Positions 38,586-48,175 of a stretch of 64,000 nucleotides of DNA are shown piece by piece (within the stretch, counting starts at the first letter, position 1; the number at the start of each line of letters is the position of its first letter). The stretch lies in the NCBI RefSeq assembly GCF_000003855.2, contig NW_003101677.1:337809-401808 (forward strand), given 5' to 3'. Origin of the DNA: Blastomyces gilchristii SLH14081 (Eukaryota > Ascomycota > Eurotiomycetes > Onygenales > Ajellomycetaceae). The notes under the pieces are model-generated. The model did not search any database. It was given only the letters and a program-made list of their open reading frames with translations, and was not told where the DNA came from. Both the position numbers and the translations under genes were made by a program.

Positions 38586-38853
38586 TGTCAGAATGAGTGT
38601 CATGAATGAATATATTAAAGACATATAAATCTTATATGTATCAAGATCTGCTTATTATCTTATCTATGCACTATCTAATATATCTATTTCATACAAAAGA
38701 TAGAGCTATTTATAGTAAAATATATGTGCGAGCCAAGAGAGCTAGCATAAGCAAGTATTAGACAAGTATTGTAGTAAGCTGATAATGATGAGAAATATTG
38801 TAGTAATATAATGTTGATGGCGTTCAGTAGTGTATAACCTCTTTTTTCTGACA
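38586..38853 (-). repeat. Copia-1 5' LTR (268 bp)
   Basis: Partner of 17064-17331, followed by the target duplication CTGAT at 38854-38858. Its right, outer half keeps GCGAGCC and GGCGTTC, which are mutated in the other copy. Confidence 0.85.
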
Positions 38854-38858
38854 CTGAT

Positions 38859-39215
38859 CAACTGCAGAACTCTCAACACTCTCTCTCAGATCAGCTATCA
38901 CAGAGTACAGTACTTTCTCTCAGTGACTCTCTTCAGTGACTTCTCACAATGACTTCTCTTAGTGAACTTAGTCAGTTCTAGAGCTCACAGAACTTCTAGA
39001 GCACACTTCTGAAATATCTCTTAACACTGTTAAAATGTTCAGAGTATTTATTAGAAATTTTTAAGTCTATTCTGAGATTGAACTTATGCATGTTAATCAC
39101 AGTGAGACTCATGCTTAACAGTCTTATAATCTGTAGACTACTGAGGCAAAAGAGCTCAATCATTATCAGCGTCTGCTGATAGAAGAGTTGATTAACTGCG
39201 GAATCACTCTCAACA
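38859..39215. repeat. 334-bp tandem repeat: rest of unit 2 and start of unit 3
   Basis: This is the right-hand continuation of the array after Copia-1. Unit 2 ends at 39166, and the two parts (26 + 308 bp) add to exactly 334. A third unit begins at 39167 (CAGCGTCTGCTG) and is recognisable for about 45 bp before the sequence diverges. The exact period confirms that Copia-1 split the array. Confidence 0.75.
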
Positions 39216-39427
39216 CTATATAAGTTGAGTAGCATGTGATTGGAGTAAATGTAGTAATCATCAACACCTTCTCTTGCTACAACACCTTACTAATTACACT
39301 GTCATTATTTCACTCATTTCATTGCAATTTCTTCAAAAACATAATAATAATTAATTATATCAATCAGACTCTGATTTCTCTATTAGAAAAAGCATCTGTA
39401 TAGTAATAACTGTCAAAATTAACAGAT
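39216..39427 (-). other. LTR-like sequence next to Copia-2
   Basis: On the minus strand it has a TATATAG box near 39.22 kb just before the 334-bp array. It may be the U3 part of the Copia-2 3' LTR. No partner LTR is in the window. Confidence 0.3.
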
Positions 39428-40226
39428 ACATATAATATTTAATAATATAATGTATTATTAGTACTCTAGTCTCTTTTAATCTTCTTCAAGTTAATCTTCT
39501 TAATAAATTTCTCAAATGCTAATCTCATTAATGACTTGATAAGGTCATCAGCTACATTAACTGTAGAATCAATGTGTTTTATAATAATATATTCTTTTTC
39601 AATCAGATTTTGAAGAATATAATATCTTATCTTAATATAATATGATTAATATATTAGAGATTCTTCTTTTACTAGATTAATTACACTCTTATTATTAACT
39701 TATAGTCTTGAACAGATCTTTGCTTTTTTATTCATTAATTCAGTATTATATAACATATCACTTAGTCAGACAATCTTATAAGCTGCTTTACTAGCTGTAA
39801 TATATTCAGTCTCTGTAATTAATTTAATAATAGATGTTTATCTCTGCAATCATTATAATATTGATGATTCATTTATAAATATGATATAGTTAGTTATTAA
39901 TTTGTATTGAGAATTCACCTCTGCTTAATTTGAATTACAATATATAATAGAACTCAAGTTATCACTCTCTTTCTTATATAATATATCATAGTTCTTGATC
40001 TTCTTGACATATTATAGAATATGTTTCAATGCTGATTAACATCTCTTATATAACTATGAGTTAAATCTTGAAAGATAGTTAACTGTGAATATCAGATCTG
40101 ATCTACTGCTTAATATCAGATATTATAAAAATTCTAATTCTTATTAATACTATATAACTGTAAAATCATTATCTAGATCACTGCAGTATACATTATCTAT
40201 AATGTATGTTAATCACGTATTATATA
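39428..40226 (-). pseudogene. Copia-2 RT end and RNase H remnant
   Basis: The minus strand contains YLSRFNS, a SALKHILQYVK block and then ITETEYITASKAAYKIV (TEAEY block). It continues with YYIKIRYYILQNLIEKEYIIIKHIDSTVNVADDLIKSLM, where HI-type and AD-LTKxL blocks are recognisable, and stops at about 39477. It differs clearly from Copia-1, so it is a second Copia family. The sequence TGTTAATTTTGACAG on the minus strand at 39428 may start its 3' LTR. Confidence 0.7.
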
Positions 40227-40367
40227 TGTAAAAAGGTAAATCTTGTCTTCTTCTCTAAGATGAAGATGAGCGGACGCCTCTATAGATATATATACATGCT
40301 TATTTATTTACTGTAATTGACTTTTACAGAAGAAAGAAGCAGAAGTCTAAGAATAAGTACTCACAGG
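40227..40367 (-). other. LTR-like fragment interrupted by Gypsy-A, possibly of Gypsy-B
   Basis: The fragment reads TGTAAAAAGG at its left edge. On the minus strand it holds a TATATATAT stretch followed by a CpG-bearing leader, as a U3-R-U5 end would. Gypsy-A is inserted at 40368, and the sequence resumes at 48176. No partner copy was found, so the assignment is tentative. Confidence 0.25.
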
Positions 40368-40910
40368 TGTCACGCTCCCGGCCGCGCCAAGGCCCCGTTG
40401 CGGTTTCACACGGCTCATCACTTCCATGTGGATGATTTCATTCATCCCGCAGGCTGTTCAAACCAGTTTCCAACCACTCTATGACATCATTCGGATATAT
40501 TATAGAAAGATCTGATTGATGAATATGAGAACCTCACTTCTATATGAGGTTAGCAGATTACTCTTTCTTAGCAGTGAGATGTCACTGAGATATTACTCTG
40601 ACTATTCTCACTCATGAAATGAGAGAAGAGTATTCACTCATTATCTATATAGAATAGCTAGATGCTGACTTCTTATTAAAGAAGTTAGTGATTTATTTTT
40701 CTTCTACTGAAATATATATAAGAGTTACTGTGTTTCTTATACAATCTTCTTAGTATACTAAGTATTATATTTATGATATTCTCACATTAACTCTGTAGTC
40801 TATGAGCTCACTATTCAAGCAAGATAGTTAAGCTCACTTATACAGCTTCTTAATAACTATCTCTATATAATACTACTAACTAGTCATCACTTCAGTTCTA
40901 TTATGTTACA
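40368..40910 (+). repeat. Gypsy-A 5' LTR (543 bp)
   Basis: Its outer, left ~100 bp is rich in CpG and CC (CTCCCGGCCGCGCC), whereas the same positions of the 3' LTR are mutated. Its inner, right end is the mutated version. Confidence 0.92.
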
Positions 40911-41039
40911 ATTTGAATTGCTCAATCTGATTATAAGTTTGAATCAGTTAAGCTTTAACAGATTAATATAGTCTTATACACTCACACAGAGACTGATCTG
41001 ATCTCACTCTCTGAGAGAAACTCTACATTATTCTTTAGA

Positions 41040-41990
41040 GTGTATACATCTCTATCTCAGCAGAAATCTGAGATTTCTAAACCTGCTGTACATTTTAATA
41101 TAAGCTCTTCAATCACTCTGCTATCACTGCAGCCTCTACACACCTACATCTATTATAAAGATAGAGAGATTAAGATTAGAAATTCTTCAAGATATAAGAG
41201 AAATATATTGTCTGAATTTCACAGCTTTATCTGTATTCTTGAACAGAAATTCCACCTTAATCTGAGTCAGTATAATACTTATAAGATATAAGTAATATAT
41301 ACTGTCAACCTTCTTGAAGACATCTCTGCAATTACTTGAGTTATTAAGAAGAGAGAGTTTGAGTGTACTAATACTATAATAACTTGAGAAGAATTCAAGA
41401 ACTTTCTACTGAATTAAATTGAAGATTACTATAATCACAGCTTCATAGTGATACAGCAGTTCAACTCATTATATTAATAAAATGATGAGAATTCTTTCAA
41501 TTTCAATACAAGATTTGAAGAATATTGAGAGAAATTGATCAATAATTTAAATCAATTAAAAACACAGCTTTATCTTATGAAGGTGACTTATAAGATATGA
41601 ATAATAATATTATAGTATCAGAGTTCATTAATTAATCACACTGAGCTTGTTAACCTAACTTCTTAAATCTATTTGAATAATTAATTCTCTGAGAAAAAAG
41701 TTAATAAGATCTCTTCTAAGTAATTAATAACAGAATCTAAACAGTATCATAACAGCTTCAGTGTAGAGAAAGTAAAGAAGAATTTTAAGTATTCTAATTC
41801 TTCACTCACTATAAAGAAATGTTAAAAAAGATTTAATAAAGATCTCTGTTTTAACTGCAGAGCTAATAATTACTATGCTAGTAATTATAAGAAGCTGAAG
41901 AAGAAAAGAAACTGAGAAGATATCTTCTTAAAGTTAACTTCTCTTCTAATAAATGTATTCACAGAAGATAAAGAAGAGAAAGAAATAAAG
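41040..41990 (+). pseudogene. Gypsy-A gag remnant
   Basis: The broken gag frame starts near 41040. The conserved central part (FNTRFEEY, LYLMKVTYKI) is recognisable. Near 41.85 kb it has CFNCRANNYYASNYKK, a C-x2-C-x4-H-x4-C knuckle in which His and the last Cys are both Tyr. Confidence 0.7.
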
Positions 41991-44900
41991 AATTGATAAT
42001 TCTCATATCTTCAAGTTTATATTATAATCATAATGCATACTCTGAATAAGAAGATATTAGTGAGATATCTACTCAACTCTGAGATAAATACTAACTTCAT
42101 ATTCTATTTCTTTTCTTTAATGAAGAGTTGAAAGAAGATAGATCTGTCAGATTATATGAAATTTACTAATGAAATAAAGTATCACTATTTTAGCATAATT
42201 TAAGTAAAATATGTGATTACAGACTCAGAAGAAATCTTTAAGAAGAGCAGTCTACTTCTTTATACTATTAATATCATAGATGAGAATGTCATTCTAGATC
42301 TTTTATAATTGAGAGAAAACAATTCTCTTCTTGACTGACTTACTTAGATGTGATAGTACTGTCTCACTAATGAAGAGACAGTGATAGAGAAATCTGAAGA
42401 GTTTTATTAGAAGAATCTTGAGAAAAAGATAGAGTTAATATACTGTATAGCAGATGACTGAGACTTGAGAATAGATGAAGAAGTTATTATCTCTGCTATA
42501 AGACTAGCAGCAGTATCTGTTATTGAAGATGAATATACATAACATCTCTTTACAGATTATAAGAATGTCTTTTCAGAAAGAAAAGCAGTGAAGTTTCCTG
42601 ATATCAAGATGTGACATAAGATTTATCTTGAAGATGATGTAATAACACTGTACAGGCCTCTTTATAACTTATCTGTAAAGAAATTGAATGTTCTGTACAA
42701 ATATCTTGAGAAAGTGTAATTAAAGAACTGAATATATTTATCAAAGAGTTCAGCAGAGATGTCTATACTCTTTATACTTAAGAAGAATAGTAGGCTACAT
42801 TTATGCATAGACTACAGAGACATCAATAAGATGACAGTTAAGAATTACTATTTATTATTATTAATTAATAAGATGATCAATCAATTATCTGAAGTAAAGA
42901 TATTCTCAAAGATTGATATACAGAATATCTATTATAGAATCAGAGTTAATAAAGACAACATTTGAAAAACAGCTTTTTATATCAAGTACAGTAATTTTGA
43001 ATGTCTTGTTTTATCTTTTGATCTTTGTAATACTTCAGTTATCTTTCAGATCTATATAAATGAGATACTGTGAGATCTTGTTAACATCTTCTGTATAGTA
43101 TACTTGAACAACATTCTAATCTTCTCAAAAATGAAGAAAGAATATGATACTCATGTTTAAGAAGTGTTGAGTTGCTTGAGATAGTATTAACTCTATATAA
43201 ACACTGAAAAATGCTTATTCTATATACAGAAGATTGATTTCTTAGATTATATTATTAAGATAAACAGCATTTTAATGAACAGAAGTCAGGTCTCTATTAT
43301 CAAGAACTGGCTGATGCTGCAGATGTACTGTAAGATGCAGATATTTCTAGAATTTGTAAATTTCTACAGATAATTCATCTATACATATTCATAAATTACT
43401 GCTCTTCTTACAGATCCGTTAAAGAGAAGTGTGAAAGACAGAAAAACAGAACTGTTTATTCTCACTTAAGATACTGTGCAGATATTTATAGAATTGAAAC
43501 AAGCTTTTACAGATGTCATAATACTGAATCACTTTAACTCTGACTTACTCAGTCAGTATAAGACTGATGTATCTGAGAATGAGATCTGTGAAATCTTTTC
43601 ACAGTTGACATCAGAGATCTTTTAATGTTAAAAGAATTAGAGAATAATTACTTCTAAAGATACAGACAATGAAATGTCTGTAAGAGAAGACTTTTTCACA
43701 GAGTCTATAAGACACTGTAAATGAAGATCAGTGATCTTCTTCTTCAAGAAGTTATTACTCATGCAGAGAAGATATAATACTTATAATCAAGAGATGTTAA
43801 TAATTATTAAATTCTTTAAGATCTGATAACATTATTTTCAGAGTAGTAAGTACTTAGTGTAAGTTCTCACTAATCATATAAATCTACATTACTTCTTAAT
43901 AATAAAGAGCTTAACAGAATATCAAGTCAGATGAGTGAAGCTGCTTTCAGAGTATGATTTCTATATTTAATACTGTTCAGATCAGCTTAACCTCATTAAT
44001 ATACTATCTAAATAGCCTGATTATAATATCATTAATACAGAGAAGAATTCTATAAAAGAACCTCTGTTATCACTATAGAAGAAGCTGACTGCAGGAGATT
44101 AAGATTCTCTAAAGCTCAGAAACAGTGCTGATAAGACAGATACATGACTCAGTATAGAAGATGAAAGAAAACTCAGATTCTTGCAGAGAACTGACACTAA
44201 AGATCATGAGCTTCTTATATTACATCTTACTATTATTGAATTGATAAAGAATGAAATGATCTATAATCTTTCAATCTGACTACTTTTGAAATTTATTAAT
44301 AAATTATAGAAGAGAAATGTCTCTACTGCAGTTTGAATTCAGAAGTTAAAGAAGAAAGAATCTGATTTGAACTTGAAAAAGACAGAGTCTGAGTGAGACA
44401 GTGCTGCTAAGAAATCAAGTCACTGATAACTAGAAGAATATAAACTTCTACTACTGAATAATTCAGTCTTTGTCTCTCATAGTAGAGTGATGTATCAGAA
44501 GTTATTGAGAATTCATTATAATAATTCTCATATAGAACACTTCAGATTAGAGAAGACTGAGAAGCTTCTAAAATATAAATATATTTAAGACAAGCTCTGA
44601 GCAGATGTCAAAGAGTATGTTAAGACTTATAATATCTACTAAAGAATAAAGATTCTGTGATATAAGTAATACAGTAAGTTAATATCACTATCTGTTTCAA
44701 AGAGCTTATAATAGAATCTATTAATGAATTTCATAGTTAATCTGCTGAAGTTGATAAGAGTTAAAGAATATAACTCAATTTTAATCATTATTAATTATTT
44801 TATAAAAATAATAAAATATATCTCTATCTATAAAAAGATTAAAGCCTCTGAATTGACTGATCTATTTTTAAATATTATTATTTATAATTACAGTGCTCTG

Positions 44901-45850
44901 AAATTATTGATAACAGATTAAGAATCTCTTTTCATCAGTAAATACTGATCAGCTTTTTACTATTATCTTATAATAAGATATCTTCTCAGTACTGCATTTC
45001 ATTCACAGATAGATAATCAGACTGAATATCAGAATCAGACATTAAAATAGCATCTTCAAGTGTTCTATTTATATTATCAGAATGATTAGTCTAAATATCT
45101 TCTAATTACTGAATTTGTACATAATAATGTAAAGAATATAATCTTAAAAGTATCTTCTTTCTATACTTATTATGAATATAATTCTTTATTACTCAGTGAT
45201 GTTATAAATAACATTTCAAAAAAGAGAATAGACAGTTAGAATATTAAATAGATACAGAGAACAGAGTACTTCTCAGTATCAGAAGTAAAAGTAAGATTAA
45301 AACTTTTGAATAAAATTTATAAGAAGACAGTGAAAAGTATTCACTGCACTCAGAAGTAGTAGATAGAATACTATAATTGAAAACATCTTTCAATAAAGTT
45401 CTTGATAGAGAATTAAGTACTATTTTCAGCAAAGAATATCAAGATAATGAGACTATATAAGAAGCTTAGTAAGCAGTGACTAGAATCTTTTCTAATAATA
45501 AGAGTGATGAGTAAGTAGATATATAAGTTAAAATTATTCTCAGAATTGAAATCAATTCATTCTGTTTTTTATATTTTCTATTCAAAGCTCTATAAGTAAT
45601 ATCTCAGAGCAGAGATGTCTCAGCTGAATAATATTAAGATTAAGAGTGATACTGAATATCTTATAAAGAAAATATTGAATAAGTGAATATATTACAGTAA
45701 GCTTCAATATCTTGTAAAATAAGAAGATTATTCATTATCAGAGAATTCATGAAAACTACTTAAGTATTTGAAAAATACTGAGAAAGAGATTGTAAGCTAT
45801 AAGACAGTTAGTAGAAACTGCTCTGTTATATATCAGAAATATTGAGTAAG
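41991..45850 (+). pseudogene. Gypsy-A pol remnant with chromodomain
   Basis: RT has MSILFILKKNSRLHLCIDYRDINKM at 42759 onward and FSKIDIQNIYYRIR. Then YLNNILIFS stands for YLDDILIFS near 43.1 kb. RNase H lies near 43.5-44.0 kb (NTYNQEML, LTNHINLHYF). Integrase runs 44.5-45.3 kb (LIIINYFIKIIKYI, LLITD, TAFHSQIDNQTEYQNQ). The chromodomain near 45.65-45.78 kb reads EYLIKKILNK, YSKLQYLVK-EDYSLSENS-KLL, with dashes at TGA for Trp. A chromodomain places it with chromoviruses. Confidence 0.85.
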
Positions 45851-46461
45851 AAATACTACTTAAGACTTCTCATTTTTCTTAAAGAATTTTTTAGAGATAA
45901 TCTCATGATAATGAGCTGATATCTTGTAAACTCTGTAGCACTCTTCTTCTATTTTCTCTCAAAGAATTTTTAGAAGTTTAATAAGACTATACAAGTGTAA
46001 AATTCCTGAAGCAGTTAGAGAAAAGAAATATTTGAAATTAATAAAAAGATTAATATGATTAATCTACAAGCTACTGCTATTCTAATAAGATCACAGCTCA
46101 CTGAAAAAGTAAAAAGAGAGATCAGACTCTACTTATTAATAATCATATTCTCACTAAACTCATTCTTCACTGTTGAAGTCTTCAGTACTGATATCTTTGT
46201 CTGCTGAGAAGTTAGCACTGCAGTACTGCAGAAGAATATGAGAAATACATGAAATATTAATTTATTAACTTATAAAATATCTTGATTATCTGCTTCAATT
46301 GAAGTGAGATTCTCTTTAATCAGTGATTAATCTCTATAATACTTTTAACAGCAGCATCAGCTGATCTCTTCTTAAGATCAGTTATTCTGAGATGTTTTTT
46401 CATCTCAGAGATTCATACTTTCATCTTCTTTTACAGATGAGTAAGAAGAATCTTCTCAGTC
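45851..46461. other. Gypsy-A spacer between pol and the antisense ORF
   Basis: No motif was recognised in this spacer. The plus strand continues the pol phase for a while with many stops. Confidence 0.35.
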
Positions 46462-47166
46462 TTAATAGAATTTATCAATACTTGAAGCTCTGAGACTCTC
46501 ACTCTGTACTGCTTGAGTATCTGAGCTTCTTATCAGAGCTGATATAATATCTTTCTGTAAGATAATACTTACAGAGAGATAGAAGTCATTATAACAGATA
46601 TAACAGAAATAACAGAAGTGAGAGAAGAGACAGATACATAAGATTTCCTTCTTTTTCAGCTGCTTAGTACAGCACAGACAAGTAACAGTGCTGATCAGAG
46701 ACTGTATCAGAGCCTTCTCACAGAGAGAAGATAAAGAAACTGCAGAATTCTGTAGACTCAACTCAGCAGTATTCTGAGCAGGGCTCAGATATGCTATGAA
46801 AGAGAAACTACAAATTGAGCTTCTCAGAGTCACTGTTCTCAGAATCAAGTTCTTTCTGAAGTTCTCTCTGAATGATCACACAGGGTCATACATCACTGTG
46901 TTGACTGAGAGAGGGGGCAGTGTTATAACAGCGGTGAAGAGAGCAGAGAAAGAACTGAACACAGATGAACTGACTGGCAATGACATCTCACTGCAAGACA
47001 CAGTGACTACCACCGCGGCTGCAAGAGAAGCAGGAGAAGAAGAAGAAGATGTGATAATGAGAGCAGTGCTTCTGCAGTTCATTAATGCTGCTGTCTTTAC
47101 CTTCAACTGAGCTTTCTTGACAGTCACAGAGATCACAGCTGCATCATAAAGATGTTTATTACTCAC
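46462..47166 (-). pseudogene. Antisense Cys-rich accessory ORF of Gypsy-A
   Basis: The minus-strand frame is opposite to pol and lies between the chromodomain and the 3' LTR. It opens at 47166 and is continuous to 46462 except for one TGA at about 46874, where TGG (Trp) is the likely ancestor. That makes about 235 codons. The first part is Ala/Ser/Val-rich with a Ser run. The second part has a Cys cluster near 46.58-46.68 kb (TCLCC, LCICLFSHFCYFCYIC). The stretch 46.88-47.05 kb keeps CpG and GG runs, unlike its surroundings. No named family was recognised. A plus-strand open frame over 46796-47110 is an alternative reading. Confidence 0.45.
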
Positions 47167-47627
47167 TAGAAAATGTCAGAATAAGTTTCTTATTATCTCT
47201 CAAGAACAATACTCTCATACACTCACTATTACAGATAAGAGAGAGAGAGAAAAAAATATTTTATAGAGAAGAAGAATCTTTTTGAAAAATTGTATCATTA
47301 CTATTAGCTTTGTCTCTAAAATACATTACTTTTACAGAGAATTTTATATATAGAATGAAATATAATAAGAGATCTGTAAGTCACTTATTAACTATATTTT
47401 TCACATTTTAAATTAATATATAAGAAACTCACTTATCATGCATTTGATTTGAATGAAGATAAGAAAAGAAAGATTTATACAGTCAGCTGAAAAACTTATC
47501 TATTCTTTTATATTATGTATAGTATATATACTGTTAATCAGTTAACAACTGTTACTATATAATAAAGATAACTTCTAATCTGATAATCTTGAGAGTATTG
47601 AGACTATACTCTTAAAGAGAAGAATAT

Positions 47628-48170
47628 TATCATACTCTTAATCATATTAAGACTCTGTTATAATTTCACACAGCTTATTACTTTTATACAGATAATTTCA
47701 TTTATTTCATAGATGATTTAAACAGATTTTCAATCACTCTATGACATTATTCAGATATATCATAGAAAGATTCAATTGATGAATATGAAAATCTCACTTC
47801 TATATAAGATCAGCAGATTACTCTTTCTTAATAGTGAGACACTGCTGAGATATTACTCTGACTATTCTTGCTCATGAAATGAGAGAAGAGTATTCACTCA
47901 TTGCCTATATAAAATAGCTAGATGCTGACTTCTCATCAAAGAAGTCAGTAATTCATTTTTCTTCTACTGAAATATATATAAGAGTTACTGCATTTCTCAT
48001 ATAATCTTCTTAGTATACTAAGTATCATATCTGTGATATTCTCACAATAACTCTGTAGTCTATGAGCTCACTATTTAAGCAAGATAGTCAAGCTTACTCA
48101 TACAGCTTCTCAATAACTACCTCTACATGACACCGCTGACTAGTCACTGCTTCGGTTCCGTCACATTACA
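47628..48170 (+). repeat. Gypsy-A 3' LTR (543 bp)
   Basis: The first 46 bases differ from the 5' LTR at about 20 sites, all C to T or G to A in this copy. The outer, right ~60 bp instead keeps C/G (CACCGCTGAC, TTCGGTTCCGTC) where the 5' LTR has T/A. Confidence 0.92.
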
Positions 48171-48175
48171 ACAGG

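Larger units (their letters stand above)
17064..38853 (-). mobile_element. Copia-1: Ty1/Copia LTR retrotransposon interrupted by LINE-1 and Gypsy-C
   Basis: LTRs of equal length (268 bp) lie at 17064-17331 and 38586-38853. They start TGTCRGAAT, end CTGAYA, and are flanked by the 5-bp target duplication CTGAT (17059-17063 and 38854-38858). On the minus strand the order is gag, protease, integrase, RT, RNase H, the Copia order. Removing LINE-1 and Gypsy-C leaves about 5.8 kb, a normal Copia size. All frames are broken by C-to-T type mutation, so it cannot move by itself. Confidence 0.88.
40368..48170 (+). mobile_element. Gypsy-A: Ty3/gypsy chromovirus-type LTR retrotransposon
   Basis: 7803 bp with two 543-bp LTRs that align without gaps (offset 7260). 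It begins TGTCACGC, ends TTACA, and has the perfect 5-bp target duplication ACAGG at 40363-40367 and 48171-48175. Plus-strand order is gag, protease, RT, RNase H, integrase, chromodomain. Before the 3' LTR there is about 1.8 kb with a minus-strand Cys-rich frame. Coding is broken throughout by TGA/TAA/TAG. Confidence 0.92.

Noticed and set aside
16704..39215. Regularly spaced repeats considered as a CRISPR array.
   Set aside because: The repeats are 334 bp units in a eukaryotic transposon block, with no short repeat-spacer structure and no cas genes.
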